A program made the translations under genes and the position numbers. Of a DNA stretch of 64,000 bases, positions 26,316 through 36,989 are shown piece after piece; positions within the stretch are counted from its first letter, which is position 1; each line of letters starts with the position of its first letter. Source of the stretch: Enterovibrio nigricans DSM 22720 (lineage in GTDB: Bacteria > Pseudomonadota > Gammaproteobacteria > Enterobacterales > Vibrionaceae); the NCBI RefSeq assembly GCF_900167155.1, contig NZ_FUXU01000006.1, forward strand, positions 1 through 64,000. The letters are read 5' to 3'. The notes under the pieces were generated by a model, which was not told the origin of the DNA, ran no database searches, and was given only the letters and a program-made list of their open reading frames with translations.

Positions 26316-27189
26316 TGTGTATTTAGAGCAGCGCATTCCGACCCAGTTGGAACGCGCGTGGAAAGCATTCAGAGAAAACACGTTGGCTGTGGCTGTTTTC
26401 TGGTTGCTGTGTATTCTTCTGCTGGTGACAATTTTCGCGCCATGGTTAACGCCCTACGATCCGCAATTCCAGACAGGCCATCTACTACAGCCTCCGTCTT
26501 GGGACAATGCCGGAACCGTTGACTACTTTTTGGGTACCGATGATCTGTCGCGCGATATGCTATCACGCTTGATTGCGGGTTCTAGACTGACGTTCGGCTA
26601 TGCGCTTCTGGTTGCACTTGCGGCAGGCATTATTGGTGTCTTGATTGGTATCTTGGCAGGCATGACATCCGGCTTAAAATCGAGCTTTCTGAACCACATC
26701 CTCGATACCGTCTTGTCTATTCCGTCACTGCTGTTGGCAATCATTGTTGTCGCCTTTAAAGGTCCCGGAGAGATGAGCATATTGTTGGCGGTATGGCTGG
26801 CGCTTATTCCTCGCTTTATTCGATCGGTATACACGGCAGTGCATGCTGAAATGGAAAAAGAGTACATTCTTGCTGCACGACTCGATGGTGCCAACAGTTT
26901 TTATCTCCTCTACCACTCGGTATTGCCAAACATCTTTATGATATTGAGTACCGAACTGACACGCGCAATATCAGTAGCGATTCTGGATATTGCCGCGCTT
27001 GGCTTTCTTGGATTGGGTGCACAAGCCCCTTCTCCTGAATGGGGCGCGATGTTGGGTGACTCTATAGAGTTAGTATTTACAGCGCCATGGACAGTGACAT
27101 TACCAGGGCTCGCTATCATGGTGAGTGTCTTGGTCGTCAACTTAGTAGGCGATGGCGTTAGCCAAGCGGTTAATGCGGGGACAGAATAA
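26302..27189 (+). CDS. sapC: Sap transporter permease SapC
   Basis: A 295-residue DppC-type permease. The N-terminal helix is [20 protein letters not shown] followed by a conserved periplasmic segment ([19 protein letters not shown]), then the transmembrane core and EAA loop ([20 protein letters not shown]). It overlaps sapB by 14 bases and its stop overlaps the sapD start by one base, indicating translational coupling. Confidence 0.93.
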   Translation: MPSNSVYLEQRIPTQLERAWKAFRENTLAVAVFWLLCILLLVTIFAPWLTPYDPQFQTGHLLQPPSWDNAGTVDYFLGTDDLSRDMLSRLIAGSRLTFGYALLVALAAGIIGVLIGILAGMTSGLKSSFLNHILDTVLSIPSLLLAIIVVAFKGPGEMSILLAVWLALIPRFIRSVYTAVHAEMEKEYILAARLDGANSFYLLYHSVLPNIFMILSTELTRAISVAILDIAALGFLGLGAQAPSPEWGAMLGDSIELVFTAPWTVTLPGLAIMVSVLVVNLVGDGVSQAVNAGTE

Positions 27190-28199
27190 TGCCGTTATTA
27201 GATATTCGACACCTGACCATCGAAATTGATACACCTCAAGGTCCGGTGAAGGCCGTAGACCGGATGAGCTTAACCATCAACGAAGGTGAAATTCGTGGTT
27301 TGGTAGGCGAATCTGGCTCAGGCAAAAGCTTGGTCGCTAAGGCCATTTGTGGCGTCACTAAAGACAACTGGCGTGTCAGTGCAGACCGATTACGCTTGGG
27401 TAATATTGATTTGCTCTCTCTGCCCGCACGCGAGCGTCGACACGTTGTTGGCAAAGACATCGCGATGATTTTTCAAGAGCCTTCCACCTGTTTGGATCCT
27501 TCTGAGCAAGTGGGTTATCAGCTTGAAGAAGCGATTCCATCGAGTTCATTCAGTGGCAGTTGGTGGCAGCGACTTTCGTGGCGTAAGCAACAGTCAATCG
27601 CACTGCTGCACAAAGTGGGTATCAAAGACCACAAACGCGTCATGAACAGTTACCCCTACGAGCTAACCGACGGTGAGTGTCAAAAGGTGATGATTGCGAT
27701 GGCAATCGCGAACCGTCCTCGCTTGCTGATTGCCGATGAGCCGACCAACGACTTAGATCCGATTACGCAGGCACAAATATTCCGTCTGCTCAGTCGAACC
27801 AATCAGATTTCTAATACCACCATATTGTTGATCAGCCACGACTTAACAACTGTAACCCAATGGGCTGACCGTATTACGGTCATGTATTGTGGTCAATCCG
27901 TTGAATCGGCCAGCCGCCAGCAGATCCTTGAAAAGCCGCATCATCCTTATACCAATGCGCTATTGCGGGCAATGCCTGACTTCAGCAAAGACATCCCACA
28001 CAAATGTAAGCTCGAAGCTCTTCCCGGTGCGATTCCCCCACTTCAGAACTTACCGATTGGTTGTCGTTTGGGGCCACGTTGCCCTTATGCGCAAAGAAAG
28101 TGTGTTGAAGTACCTCGTACGAAAAAAATAAAGAACCACAAGTTCGCGTGCCATTTCCCACTCAATATGGAAGTCAAAAAGCATGACAGCATTGCTTGA
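27189..28199 (+). CDS. sapD: Sap transporter ATPase SapD
   Basis: A 336-residue oligopeptide-type ABC ATPase. Walker [10 protein letters not shown], a Q-loop at [14 protein letters not shown], an altered signature [17 protein letters not shown] (LSGGxxQ replaced), Walker [14 protein letters not shown], and a C-terminal oligopeptide-transporter region with four cysteines ([18 protein letters not shown] and later KFACHF) that in related proteins can bind an iron-sulphur cluster. SapD also goes by TrkE in work on potassium uptake. The gene overlaps sapC and sapF. Confidence 0.93.
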   Translation: MPLLDIRHLTIEIDTPQGPVKAVDRMSLTINEGEIRGLVGESGSGKSLVAKAICGVTKDNWRVSADRLRLGNIDLLSLPARERRHVVGKDIAMIFQEPSTCLDPSEQVGYQLEEAIPSSSFSGSWWQRLSWRKQQSIALLHKVGIKDHKRVMNSYPYELTDGECQKVMIAMAIANRPRLLIADEPTNDLDPITQAQIFRLLSRTNQISNTTILLISHDLTTVTQWADRITVMYCGQSVESASRQQILEKPHHPYTNALLRAMPDFSKDIPHKCKLEALPGAIPPLQNLPIGCRLGPRCPYAQRKCVEVPRTKKIKNHKFACHFPLNMEVKKHDSIA

Positions 28200-28989
28200 A
28201 GTTGAAGGCTTGAGTAAAAACTACCAATACCGTACAGGCCTGTTTACCAAGCGTGTCATTGAAGCTGTAAAGCCGGTTTCTTTCTCTTTAGATGCCGGTG
28301 AAACGCTCGCCTTGATTGGCGAAAACGGTTCCGGTAAATCAACCCTGGCAAAAATGTTAGCGGGTGTTGTCGAGCCCTCTGGTGGTGAAGTACACGTAAA
28401 CGGTGATGCTTTACTGCCCAAAGACTACAAAACCCGCTGCAAATTGATCAGAATGATTTTTCAAGATCCCAACACGTCGTTGAATCCACGAAATCAGATT
28501 GGGCAGATCTTAGAAAGTCCTTTAAAACGAAACACCAACATGACACCCCAAGAGCGTGAAAAACGTGTTGTGGATACGCTTCGGTTGGTGGGTCTTTTGC
28601 CTGAGCACGCCTATTTCTACCCACAAATGCTGGCGACGGGGCAAAAACAGCGCGTTTCGCTCGCTCGTGCACTGATCCTACAGCCTTGCGTCATAGTTGC
28701 AGATGAAGCGTTGAATGGACTCGATATGTCCATGCGTTCTCAGATACTGAACCTCCTACTAGAGCTTCAGGAAAAAATGGGACTTTCCTACATCTATGTG
28801 TCTCAACATATGGGGGTCGTGAAACACATATCTGATAAAGTCATGGTGATGCAAAACGGCGAAGTGGTGGAATCCGGTACGACACAAAGCATTTTCTCTG
28901 CACCGGAAAATGCACTGACACAACGTCTTATTGAAAGCCATTTCACAGCACCGACAATGGACCGACGATCCCGATACAATGTTGCATAA
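28183..28989 (+). CDS. sapF: Sap transporter ATPase SapF
   Basis: A 268-residue ABC ATPase and last gene of the operon. Walker [12 protein letters not shown]-loop [14 protein letters not shown], signature [16 protein letters not shown] (G of LSGGQ retained), Walker [13 protein letters not shown]. It overlaps sapD by 17 bases. SapD and SapF probably form a heterodimer that drives SapBC. Confidence 0.93.
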   Translation: MTALLEVEGLSKNYQYRTGLFTKRVIEAVKPVSFSLDAGETLALIGENGSGKSTLAKMLAGVVEPSGGEVHVNGDALLPKDYKTRCKLIRMIFQDPNTSLNPRNQIGQILESPLKRNTNMTPQEREKRVVDTLRLVGLLPEHAYFYPQMLATGQKQRVSLARALILQPCVIVADEALNGLDMSMRSQILNLLLELQEKMGLSYIYVSQHMGVVKHISDKVMVMQNGEVVESGTTQSIFSAPENALTQRLIESHFTAPTMDRRSRYNVA

Positions 28990-28993
28990 AGAC

Positions 28994-29015
28994 AAGCCCT
29001 GCGGTTGCAGGGCTT
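28994..29015 (+). terminator. Hairpin after sapF
   Basis: AAGCCCTGC and GCAGGGCTT arms around four bases, five bases past the sapF stop. There is no T-run, so termination strength is uncertain. Confidence 0.45.
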
Positions 29016-29034
29016 AGGAAAAGCATAGTAACGT

Positions 29035-29060
29035 AAAAAACCGCCGATGACGGCGGTTTA
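29035..29060 (-). terminator. Intrinsic terminator after pyrF
   Basis: AACCGCCG and CGGCGGTT arms around TCAT on the minus strand, followed by a run of Ts. It also stands opposite the sap operon end and may serve it on the other strand. Confidence 0.8.
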
Positions 29061-29064
29061 ATAA

Positions 29065-29760
29065 TTATCGCAGTGACGCGTTAATCTCGGTCAAGACTTG
29101 CATTGGATCAGCCGCTTGTGTGATAGGGCGACCAATCACCAAATAGTCAGAACCTGCAGAAACAGCCTCAACAGGCGTCATGATACGACGCTGATCACCA
29201 GCATCAGAGCCCGCAGGGCGAATGCCAGGTGTTACCAGTTTAAAGTCCTGACCCAGTGCATTTTTCAACATACTGGATTCATGGGCTGAACACACAACAC
29301 CGTCCAAGCCACTATTACGGGTTAGGGTAGCCAGAGACATTACGTGCTCTTGTGGCTCACGACTAATGCCAATACCCGCAAGGTCACTTTGCTCCATGCT
29401 GGTCAGTACCGTTACACCAATTAGCAACGGTTTGTCTTTTCCATATGGTTCCAGTGCTTCACGCGCTGCAACCATCATACGCTCACCACCGCTTGCATGA
29501 ACATTCACCATCCAAACACCCAACTCTGCCGCCGCTGCAACCGCACGTGCACAAGTGTTCGGAATATCGTGGAATTTCAAATCGAGGAAAACGGTATGAC
29601 CACGTTCATGAAGCTTACGCACATAATCAGGGCCGTACAGGGTAAACATTTCCTTACCCACTTTCAGGTGACAACTGCCTGGCTCAATACGGTCAACAAA
29701 CGCCAGTGCCTGATCAATATTTGGGTAATCCAATGCAACAATTACTTTTGGGTCCTGCAT
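29065..29760 (-). CDS. pyrF: Orotidine 5'-phosphate decarboxylase
   Basis: It makes UMP from OMP, the last step of pyrimidine synthesis. The 231 residues form a TIM barrel with the catalytic motif [12 protein letters not shown] (the Asp-Lys-x-x-Asp of the family) and the phosphate-binding end [18 protein letters not shown] plus [10 protein letters not shown]. The length is normal. It lies six bases after lapB, as in enterics. Confidence 0.97.
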   Translation of the reverse strand: MQDPKVIVALDYPNIDQALAFVDRIEPGSCHLKVGKEMFTLYGPDYVRKLHERGHTVFLDLKFHDIPNTCARAVAAAAELGVWMVNVHASGGERMMVAAREALEPYGKDKPLLIGVTVLTSMEQSDLAGIGISREPQEHVMSLATLTRNSGLDGVVCSAHESSMLKNALGQDFKLVTPGIRPAGSDAGDQRRIMTPVEAVSAGSDYLVIGRPITQAADPMQVLTEINASLR

Positions 29761-29766
29761 TCCTAA

Positions 29767-30936
29767 TTATTCTCCGTCTAGACCTCTAATGGGCTTAATT
29801 GATCCCCATCCTTTGCATGAAGGACAATGCCAATACAAAGAGTGGGTAGAAAAACCACACTTACGACAACGATAGTGCGGTTTAACCTTTAATTGTTCTT
29901 CTACAAGATGTTTTAACGTGTTTAAGCTGATCTTAGCTCGCCCTTCCTCAGCCTGTTCAACATGAAGCTGCATCAGTTTGTGGAAGCCTTTCATTGTTGG
30001 ATTTTTTACAAGTTGGCGAGTCAAAAAGCTCTGTGCCATGGCTGCATTTTCATGAGAGTTGATCACATCAGACATCATCAATTCGGCAGCGGCTCCAGTA
30101 TTCTTTTCTAAACAGCTTTTCAGGAAACGTACCATCGACATTTCCTTACCCAGCTGGTGATAACACTTGTCCAGCAGCGGTAACGCTTCACTGATGAAGT
30201 CTGGGTCTTGCTCCAATATATGCTCCAGGACTTTGATGGCATCTTTGTAGTCATTATTTTCGATGTCCATACGTGCAATCATTAAAGATGCTCGCACACA
30301 GGTTTTATCTATAGAGAGGGATTTCTTTAAAAGCTGACGCGCTGATCTTTCATCTTCATCACCTAAAGCCTGCATCGCCAATTCACAATAGAAATGCGAT
30401 ATATCGCGCTTCAGTTTTGTCTTACCCGATTTGACCAGACGGCTCGCCATGTCGATGGCTTTTTCCCATTCTCTGGTTTGTTGGTAAATGGCAAGAAGCT
30501 GTTGTAATGCGAACGGCTTGTAATCAGGCTCATCAACAAGCTGGTGGAAGATCTTTTCTGCGCGGTCGAAGAAGCCTGCAACCATATAGTCTTTGGCCAG
30601 TTGTTGGAGTGCGAGATTTCTTTGGTCAATGGTGAGATTTGGACGAGCAATAAGGTTCTGGTGGATACGAATAGCGCGGTCGACCTCTCCGCGCGAACGG
30701 AATAGGTTCCCGAGTGCAAGATGAGTATCTATCGTCTCGTTGTCGACTTGAAGCAACTCAATAAACAGATCCACCGCTTTGTCAGACTGATCTGACAACA
30801 GCAAATTCAAACCTGCGACATATTGCCTCGAAAGATGGTGTGATTGATCCTGTCGACGATGACGAGCATTCCTATTGCCCATGTACCAGCCGTAACCGGC
30901 CGCGATTGGTAACAATAGAAACAACAGCTCAAGCAT
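29767..30936 (-). CDS. lapB: LPS assembly regulator LapB (YciM)
   Basis: A 389-residue TPR protein that guides LpxC to FtsH and so limits LPS synthesis. An N-terminal anchor (MLELLFLLLPIAAGYGWYMG), about seven TPR motifs (for example LQQLLAIYQQTREWEKAIDM) and a C-terminal rubredoxin-like metal site (YRCRKCGF and HCPSCKGWGS, four cysteines) are seen. It lies six bases after lapA, its usual partner. Confidence 0.95.
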   Translation of the reverse strand: MLELLFLLLPIAAGYGWYMGNRNARHRRQDQSHHLSRQYVAGLNLLLSDQSDKAVDLFIELLQVDNETIDTHLALGNLFRSRGEVDRAIRIHQNLIARPNLTIDQRNLALQQLAKDYMVAGFFDRAEKIFHQLVDEPDYKPFALQQLLAIYQQTREWEKAIDMASRLVKSGKTKLKRDISHFYCELAMQALGDEDERSARQLLKKSLSIDKTCVRASLMIARMDIENNDYKDAIKVLEHILEQDPDFISEALPLLDKCYHQLGKEMSMVRFLKSCLEKNTGAAAELMMSDVINSHENAAMAQSFLTRQLVKNPTMKGFHKLMQLHVEQAEEGRAKISLNTLKHLVEEQLKVKPHYRCRKCGFSTHSLYWHCPSCKGWGSIKPIRGLDGE

Positions 30937-30942
30937 TTACTG

Positions 30943-31233
30943 TTATTCCTTAACCGGGTCCGTGCGCAATTTATCCAATTCTTGGCGTTGTTTGTTGACT
31001 TGTTTTTTCAACATTGACGCTGACATTTTGGCTTTCAGGTAAAGCATGCCACAAATCAACCAACCAAGCGCAAAACCCGTTCCAAAGACAATGCCTAACA
31101 ACAAAGATAATTTGAACTCACCCTGTGCGAGCAGATAGTTGAAGTTCACCACTTCCTGATTTTGTGTCCCTAACGCCAGTGCTATGAGAAAACTCAGGAC
31201 GAGTAATACGATACCAATAATCTTCACTGTCAC
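30943..31233 (-). CDS. lapA: LapA (YciS) membrane protein
   Basis: A 96-residue inner-membrane protein with two hydrophobic segments (IIGIVLLVLSFLIALALG and LLGIVFGTGFALGWLICGML) and a C-terminal coiled coil (MLKKQVNKQRQELDKLR). It works with LapB in LPS assembly. It is cotranscribed with lapB and pyrF; ihfB lies upstream behind a terminator. Confidence 0.92.
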   Translation of the reverse strand: MTVKIIGIVLLVLSFLIALALGTQNQEVVNFNYLLAQGEFKLSLLLGIVFGTGFALGWLICGMLYLKAKMSASMLKKQVNKQRQELDKLRTDPVKE

Positions 31234-31350
31234 TCCCTCTTTAAAATTTCCGGCTCATGACACCCAATTGATGAAAATGTCAGTTACTTGCCAGCCAGTT
31301 TATGTGTGATTATGCAGTAATTTGGCTTGTCAGACCATTCTAATAGACAT

Positions 31351-31385
31351 AAAAAAACGGCATACGATACGCATGCCGTTTTTTC
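31351..31385 (-). terminator. Intrinsic terminator after ihfB
   Basis: AACGGCAT and ATGCCGTT arms around a nine-base loop, with poly-T on the minus strand and a matching A/T run on the other. It separates ihfB from lapA. Confidence 0.82.
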
Positions 31386-31405
31386 ATTCAGAATCGAATC
31401 AACCG

Positions 31406-31684
31406 TTAAAGGTTAACTCGGTCGCGAAGCTCCTTCCCTGGTTTGAAGTGAGGAACGTACTTGCCGTCCAACTCAACTTTGTCACCAGTCTTTGGATTAC
31501 GTCCAACTCTAGGAGCGCGATAATGCAAAGAGAAACTACCAAAACCACGAATCTCGATTCGGTCACCTTCTTCGAGTGTAGTGACCATGTGCTCAAGGAT
31601 TTCCTTGATGGCATCTTCTACCTGTTTGGCAGAAAGATGGATTTGTTGACTACACAGTCTTTCGATTAACTCAGACTTCGTCAT
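31406..31684 (-). CDS. ihfB: Integration host factor subunit beta
   Basis: A 92-residue HU-family DNA-bending protein; with IhfA it bends DNA at specific sites. It starts [10 protein letters not shown], has the beta-arm signature [21 protein letters not shown] and ends [13 protein letters not shown]. The ATG at 31684 has GGGGTG upstream and is favoured over the GTG at 31690. It lies downstream of rpsA as in other gamma-proteobacteria. An IHF-like site is seen upstream of pspA in this window. Confidence 0.97.
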   Translation of the reverse strand: MTKSELIERLCSQQIHLSAKQVEDAIKEILEHMVTTLEEGDRIEIRGFGSFSLHYRAPRVGRNPKTGDKVELDGKYVPHFKPGKELRDRVNL

Positions 31685-31759
31685 GAACACCCCGCTTTTA
31701 GTATGTTTCTCAACAGTATAACTGTAGAGGAGGAATTTTTCCCCCTCAGTTCACATTAA

Positions 31760-33430
31760 TTATTCGCTTTTCGCAGCTTTGAAAGCATCTGCCATTGCGT
31801 TACCGAACGCAGCATCGTCTGCTTTGTTCAGAGTAGCCATAGCTTCTTGCTCGTCTGCTTCGTCTTTCGCACGTACAGAAAGGTTGATTACGCGGTTCTT
31901 ACGGTCAACACCGGTGAACTTCGCTTCAACTTCGTCGCCAACAGCCAGAACCAGAGTCGCATCTTCAACGCGATCACGTGATGCTTCAGAAGCACGCAGG
32001 TAACCTTCAACGCCTTCAGCTAGCTCAACAGTAGCGCCTTTAGCGTCAACTGCAGTTACTTTACCCTTAACAATAACGCCTTTTTTGTTGTCGGCCATGT
32101 AGTTATTGAATGGGTCTTCTTCCATTTGCTTGATGCCCAGTGAGATACGCTCACGCTCAGCATCAACTTGAAGAACAACTGCAGAGATTTCGTCGCCTTT
32201 CTTGAAGTCACGAACTGCGTCTTCGCCTGCAACATTCCAAGAAATGTCAGACAGGTGAACCAGACCGTCGATACCGCCTTCCAGACCGATGAAGATACCG
32301 AAGTCAGTGATTGACTTGATCTTACCAGTTACGCGATCGCCTTTGTTTTGCATTTCTGCAAATACTTGCCATGGGTTGTTCTTACATTGCTTCAGACCCA
32401 GGCTGATGCGGCGACGCTCTTCGTCGATGTCCAGAACCATAACTTCAACTTCATCACCCACGTTAACAACTTTAGATGGGTGAATGTTTTTGTTAGTCCA
32501 GTCCATTTCAGAAACGTGTACCAGACCTTCAACGCCTTCTTCGATTTCTACGAAGCAGCCGTAATCAGTCAGGTTAGTTACACGACCAGTCAGTTTGTGA
32601 CCTTCTGGGTAACGGTTAGCAATTGCTACCCATGGATCTTCGCCAAGTTGCTTCAGACCCAGTGATACGCGAGTGCGGTCACGGTCAAACTTAAGAACTT
32701 TAACCAGAATCTCGTCACCTACGTTAACGATTTCTGATGGGTGCTTAACGCGTTTCCAAGCCATGTCAGTGATGTGCAGCAGGCCGTCAACACCGCCCAG
32801 ATCTACGAATGCACCGTAGTCAGTCAGGTTCTTAACGATACCTTTAACTTCCATGCCTTCTTGCAGAGAAGCCAGCAGTTCATCACGCTCAACGCTGCTT
32901 TCAGATTCGATAACAGCACGACGAGAAACAACAACGTTGTTGCGCTTCTGGTCTAGCTTGATAACTTTGAACTCCAGCTCTTTGCCTTCCAGGTGAGCAG
33001 TGTCACGTACTGGACGAACGTCTACCAGTGAACCTGGCAGGAACGCACGGATGCCGTTAAGCTCAACAGTGAAACCACCTTTAACTTTACCGTTGATAAC
33101 ACCGATAACAGTTTCAGCGTCTTCGTAAGCTTTCTCAAGTTGGATCCAAGCTTCGTGACGTTTCGCTTTTTCGCGAGACAGTTGAGTCTCACCGAAGCCA
33201 TCTTCGATAGCGTCTAGAGCTACGTCAACTTCAGCGCCAACTTCAATTTCTAGCTCGCCTGCAGCGTTTTTGAATTGCTCTGCTGGGATAGAAGACTCTG
33301 ATTTCAGGCCTGCATCAACAAGAACGTAACCGTTCGCGATAGCTACTACAGTACCTTTAACGATGGCACCTGGACGAGTTTCAATCTCTTTTAGAGATTC
33401 TTCAAAGAGTGAAGCAAAAGATTCAGTCAT
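31760..33430 (-). CDS. rpsA: 30S ribosomal protein S1
   Basis: A 556-residue protein of six S1 (OB-fold) domains, repeated from about residue 20 (for example [60 protein letters not shown]). It holds mRNA on the ribosome. The start ATG at 33430 ([13 protein letters not shown]) has only a weak Shine-Dalgarno sequence, as known for rpsA, which is translated in a special autoregulated way. Codon use is strongly biased to highly expressed codons. Confidence 0.98.
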   Translation of the reverse strand: MTESFASLFEESLKEIETRPGAIVKGTVVAIANGYVLVDAGLKSESSIPAEQFKNAAGELEIEVGAEVDVALDAIEDGFGETQLSREKAKRHEAWIQLEKAYEDAETVIGVINGKVKGGFTVELNGIRAFLPGSLVDVRPVRDTAHLEGKELEFKVIKLDQKRNNVVVSRRAVIESESSVERDELLASLQEGMEVKGIVKNLTDYGAFVDLGGVDGLLHITDMAWKRVKHPSEIVNVGDEILVKVLKFDRDRTRVSLGLKQLGEDPWVAIANRYPEGHKLTGRVTNLTDYGCFVEIEEGVEGLVHVSEMDWTNKNIHPSKVVNVGDEVEVMVLDIDEERRRISLGLKQCKNNPWQVFAEMQNKGDRVTGKIKSITDFGIFIGLEGGIDGLVHLSDISWNVAGEDAVRDFKKGDEISAVVLQVDAERERISLGIKQMEEDPFNNYMADNKKGVIVKGKVTAVDAKGATVELAEGVEGYLRASEASRDRVEDATLVLAVGDEVEAKFTGVDRKNRVINLSVRAKDEADEQEAMATLNKADDAAFGNAMADAFKAAKSE

Positions 33431-33532
33431 TAATTTGGTCTTCAATTATTTAAACGTCCACGGGTATCCTACCTCATGGGGTTGATATTAATGTCGGTCA
33501 TCATCCTTGCGACCAACGGCTTTGCCGCTACT

Positions 33533-34219
33533 TTAAGAAGTAACGGTATATTTACTTTCAATATAGGACAAAGCTTGCTCGAGCACCTGCTCAATGTTGA
33601 GAGAGGTAGAATCTAGCACTAAAGCATCGTCCGCGGGACGTAATGGCGCGACTGCGCGGTTGCGATCTCGGTCATCACGTTCCTGAATTTCGTTTAAAAG
33701 GCGGTCAAAGTTAACATCTAACCCCTTCAGTTGCAACTGGTTCATGCGGCGAGTTGCGCGCTCTTCAGCGCTGGCATCTAAAAAAATTTTCACTTCCGCT
33801 TTCGGGAAAACAACGGTTCCCATGTCGCGACCGTCAGCAACCAGCCCTGGGGCTTCTGCAAAGGCACGTTGACGACGCAACAGCGCTTCACGAACACGTG
33901 GTAGTGCAGCTACTTTAGATGCCGCCATACCGGTTTCTTCTTTACGAAGCTCACCCGATACATCTTCACCTTCAAGGATAACTTTAACCAGTTCACCTTC
34001 GGCTTTAAACTGCACGTCAAGGTGTGCAGCCAACGGAACCAGCGCGTCTTCGGACTCTGTGTCCACGCCATGGTGGATAGCAGCAAGAGCCAGAACACGG
34101 TAGATCGCGCCAGAGTCGAGCAAATGCCAGCCCAGCTTCTCTGCTAACAACATGCAAAGGGTACCTTTTCCGGCGCCGCTTGGGCCATCAACGGTAATCA
34201 CAGGTGCTTGGGTAGACAT
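33533..34219 (-). CDS. cmk: Cytidylate kinase
   Basis: It phosphorylates CMP and dCMP. The 228-residue protein has the P-loop [13 protein letters not shown], the monophosphate-binding region [15 protein letters not shown] and the segment [14 protein letters not shown], then an arginine-rich lid ([20 protein letters not shown]). The ATG at 34219 has TTGGAGAAG upstream. It precedes rpsA, the common arrangement. Confidence 0.96.
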   Translation of the reverse strand: MSTQAPVITVDGPSGAGKGTLCMLLAEKLGWHLLDSGAIYRVLALAAIHHGVDTESEDALVPLAAHLDVQFKAEGELVKVILEGEDVSGELRKEETGMAASKVAALPRVREALLRRQRAFAEAPGLVADGRDMGTVVFPKAEVKIFLDASAEERATRRMNQLQLKGLDVNFDRLLNEIQERDDRDRNRAVAPLRPADDALVLDSTSLNIEQVLEQALSYIESKYTVTS

Positions 34220-34383
34220 AGACTTCTCCAAATCGTTTACGTCCGAAACAGTTAGCACAATCACAGACTCGTGTATCGATAGGCCAACTGCTTCGAGGAA
34301 TCGGGCGGTATTATAGGGAAGTCTCAGAAAAAAAACAGGTCGGCGATGCGACCCATTTTCTCTTTTTCTCTCTTGGCGGAACG

Positions 34384-35667
34384 TTAACTTTCCGCAAGTG
34401 CTGATAATTTGTCAAAGTAATCAGGAAATGTCTTCGACGTACACTTGGGATCATTGATTGTCACGAGTGTATCGCTGAGCGCAACCAATGAAAAACACAT
34501 CGCCATGCGGTGATCATCGTAGGTGTCGATCGCTGCGTGTTGCAGGTTATCTGTCGGCGTAATCGTGATGTAATCTTCGCCTTCTTCAACCTCTGCGCCA
34601 AGTTTACGCAATTCTGTTGCCATCGCAGAAAGGCGATCAGTTTCCTTCACTCGCCAGTTATAAACATTACGAATGGCCGTCGTGCCTTCTGCAAACAATG
34701 CCGTGGTCGCTATCGTCATTGCGGCATCTGGAATATGGTTAAAATCTAAGTCAACCGCTTTCAACTCGCCACGACGGGCAATCACATAATCGTCGCCCCA
34801 CTCGATGTCCGCACCCATCGCTGCCAGTGCGTCCGCAAATTGCACATCACCTTGGATACTTTTCTTGCCAATGCCTGTGACTTTGACTTCACCACCTTTG
34901 ATTGCGGCAGCAGCAAGGAAGTAAGAGGCGGAAGACGCATCACCCTCCACAAGGAAGTCACCCGGTGAGGCGTAGGTTTGGTTACCTTTAACATGGAAGG
35001 TTTGGTAGTTATCATTTATGACTTCCACACCAAATTGCGCCATGATGTGCAGCGTAATATCGATGTAGGGTTTTGACACCAAATCGCCTTTAATTCGAAT
35101 GTCAGTATCACCACTAAACAACGGGGCTGTCATGAGGAACGCAGTCAAAAATTGGCTGGAAATTGAACCATCAATGTCTACACTGCCACCTGCAATATCT
35201 TTACCGATGATACGTAGTGGCGGATAGTTTTCATTTTCCAAATACGTCACTTGCGCACCAACACCGCGCATTGCATCAACCAAATGGCCAATTGGACGCT
35301 CTTTCATTCTTGGCTCACCAGTGAGTACATACTCACCTTTTCCTAAACAAAGCGCTGCGGCCAAAGGACGCATCGCCGTGCCCGCATTACCTAAAAACAG
35401 CTCTAACGCTTCAGATGTGTTAAATGCCCCACCTAAACCCTCAACCTCGCATACTGTCTTGTCATCAGACAGTCGGAAATTGACACCCAGCTTTGCCAGT
35501 GCATTTAGCATATGACGGATGTCATCGCTATCAAGAAGGTTGGTCAGGCGAGTAGTGCCTGTTGCAAAAGCGGCGAGAAGAAGAGCGCGATTAGAGACAC
35601 TCTTTGAGCCTGGAAGATTAACTTCTCCGTTAATCTTAGAAATTGGTTGTAACGTCAACTGCTCCAT
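34384..35667 (-). CDS. aroA: 3-phosphoshikimate 1-carboxyvinyltransferase (EPSP synthase)
   Basis: It joins PEP to shikimate 3-phosphate in aromatic biosynthesis. The 427-residue protein has the N-terminal [14 protein letters not shown], the glyphosate/PEP site [20 protein letters not shown] (class I type) and the C-terminal [15 protein letters not shown]. The active-site residues appear complete. It is upstream of cmk with about 165 bases between. Confidence 0.97.
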   Translation of the reverse strand: MEQLTLQPISKINGEVNLPGSKSVSNRALLLAAFATGTTRLTNLLDSDDIRHMLNALAKLGVNFRLSDDKTVCEVEGLGGAFNTSEALELFLGNAGTAMRPLAAALCLGKGEYVLTGEPRMKERPIGHLVDAMRGVGAQVTYLENENYPPLRIIGKDIAGGSVDIDGSISSQFLTAFLMTAPLFSGDTDIRIKGDLVSKPYIDITLHIMAQFGVEVINDNYQTFHVKGNQTYASPGDFLVEGDASSASYFLAAAAIKGGEVKVTGIGKKSIQGDVQFADALAAMGADIEWGDDYVIARRGELKAVDLDFNHIPDAAMTIATTALFAEGTTAIRNVYNWRVKETDRLSAMATELRKLGAEVEEGEDYITITPTDNLQHAAIDTYDDHRMAMCFSLVALSDTLVTINDPKCTSKTFPDYFDKLSALAES

Positions 35668-35780
35668 CTGAACTTCGAGATCCTTGTTGTTTCATATCCC
35701 GAGAGTAACGAAAAAGCAGCTAAGTCGCTACCCTCTGCAGCGCTTATATGGCGATTTCTTCTTTTTTCGTATTCAGTAAG

Positions 35781-36866
35781 TTAGCGTGTCATTTTCTTCA
35801 CAAAGACCACAACGAACAATGCAATGGTAAAGCTGCCAGTGAATGCTTCTGTCGCAGCCACAAGTCGCGACATTCCTATCGGGATAAAGTCGCCATACCC
35901 CAACGTTGTAAACGTCACCACGCTGTAATACAGACAATCCGAAAATGCCCAAAAGTTTTCACCTGCCGTTTGCTGCGATGAAAAGCCCACGTAATCACCC
36001 GCATATTGGATACCTGTTTGAAAATAGATGATCGCACAAAGTAAGATCAGCGCGAGGGAAAAGAAAATAACGCGAATTGGGCTTTCTCCATAGCCACAGA
36101 ACAAATCAACGGTTTTTGACATCGCCCTTTGTGTGGAAAAATAAGGCATTTGATAACGTCGCATCGTCAGTTCTTTTTGCAAAAATTGGCCTGCCATCGT
36201 AAAAATACCCTGTGCTTCCGACGCTTTTCTTAAATCCCGATAGATTTCCTCTGACTGCTCAAAAAGATCTAGCGCCTTTTCCATGTCCCTTTTTCTTTCT
36301 GCAACACGGCCTTCCGCCTCTTGCTGTAAAGTGCTCCCGATCTTAATGTTATCGATTTTTGTGTCTGTGAGCTTTACACCCAACAGGTTGCAATTAATGA
36401 AGCTGGCACAATGAATATTGGCATCATGGAGATCCGCCTTCATCAAGCTACCATTATCAAACTTTGCGTTAAACAAGTGCGCATTGGTCATGTTCGAACG
36501 ATAGAAGTTCGCATAACTGAGATCGTAACCACCACCCGGCCCATGTCTCACAAGGTTCACATCCTGCAGATCTGCACGCTTAACGACAATCCCGCGCAGT
36601 TGCCCACCCTTTTTTGCATATTCCTCAAGCTGCGTTTTAACGGTTGGCCCGTCTTTGGGTGCATTTTCATCGTGCCAAAAACAAAAGCCAGTCTCGCCTG
36701 CTGGCTCAAAGCATTGATGTACAACCCCGTCTGGATCGAGATATTGGCAGCACGACTCCGCAACATTTTGTGATGTCGCTATAGGCAGATCATCCTGATG
36801 CGTTTTTTCCGTAGAAGTCCCAGAAGGTACGGATTCAAAATTGGTGGAATCTGAATGGTTTGACAT
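35781..36866 (-). CDS. Two-helix potassium channel with N-terminal pentapeptide repeats
   Basis: A 361-residue protein. A Cys/His-rich segment (CCQYLDPDGVVHQCFEPAGE and FCFWHDE) comes first; pentapeptide-like repeats follow (about 95-170: ADLQDVNLV, ANFYRSNMTNAHLFNAKFDN). A helical linker leads to two membrane helices (VIFFSLALILLCAIIYFQTG and the C-terminal FTGSFTIALFVVVFVKKM) around a pore loop with the filter FTTLGYGDFIP. So the channel part is a KcsA-like pore and is probably K+-selective; the N-terminal part is presumably a cytoplasmic sensor or scaffold. The ligand and role are unknown. Confidence 0.85.
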   Translation of the reverse strand: MSNHSDSTNFESVPSGTSTEKTHQDDLPIATSQNVAESCCQYLDPDGVVHQCFEPAGETGFCFWHDENAPKDGPTVKTQLEEYAKKGGQLRGIVVKRADLQDVNLVRHGPGGGYDLSYANFYRSNMTNAHLFNAKFDNGSLMKADLHDANIHCASFINCNLLGVKLTDTKIDNIKIGSTLQQEAEGRVAERKRDMEKALDLFEQSEEIYRDLRKASEAQGIFTMAGQFLQKELTMRRYQMPYFSTQRAMSKTVDLFCGYGESPIRVIFFSLALILLCAIIYFQTGIQYAGDYVGFSSQQTAGENFWAFSDCLYYSVVTFTTLGYGDFIPIGMSRLVAATEAFTGSFTIALFVVVFVKKMTR

Positions 36867-36947
36867 AACGACACCTCCAGTTTCTCAGTATAGAAACAGG
36901 TTGCCGAAAGTGAGAGGTGTGGAGAACGTAATTATGAAAAAGAAAAA

Positions 36948-36979
36948 GAGAGGGGATGGTGCACCGTCCCCCTCTTTTT
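36948..36979. terminator. Bidirectional terminator between the permease and channel genes
   Basis: GAGGGGGACGG and CCATCCCCTC-like arms pair around TGCA, with T-runs on both sides. It ends the permease gene on the minus strand. Confidence 0.75.
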
Positions 36980-36989
36980 GGGCAAGATA

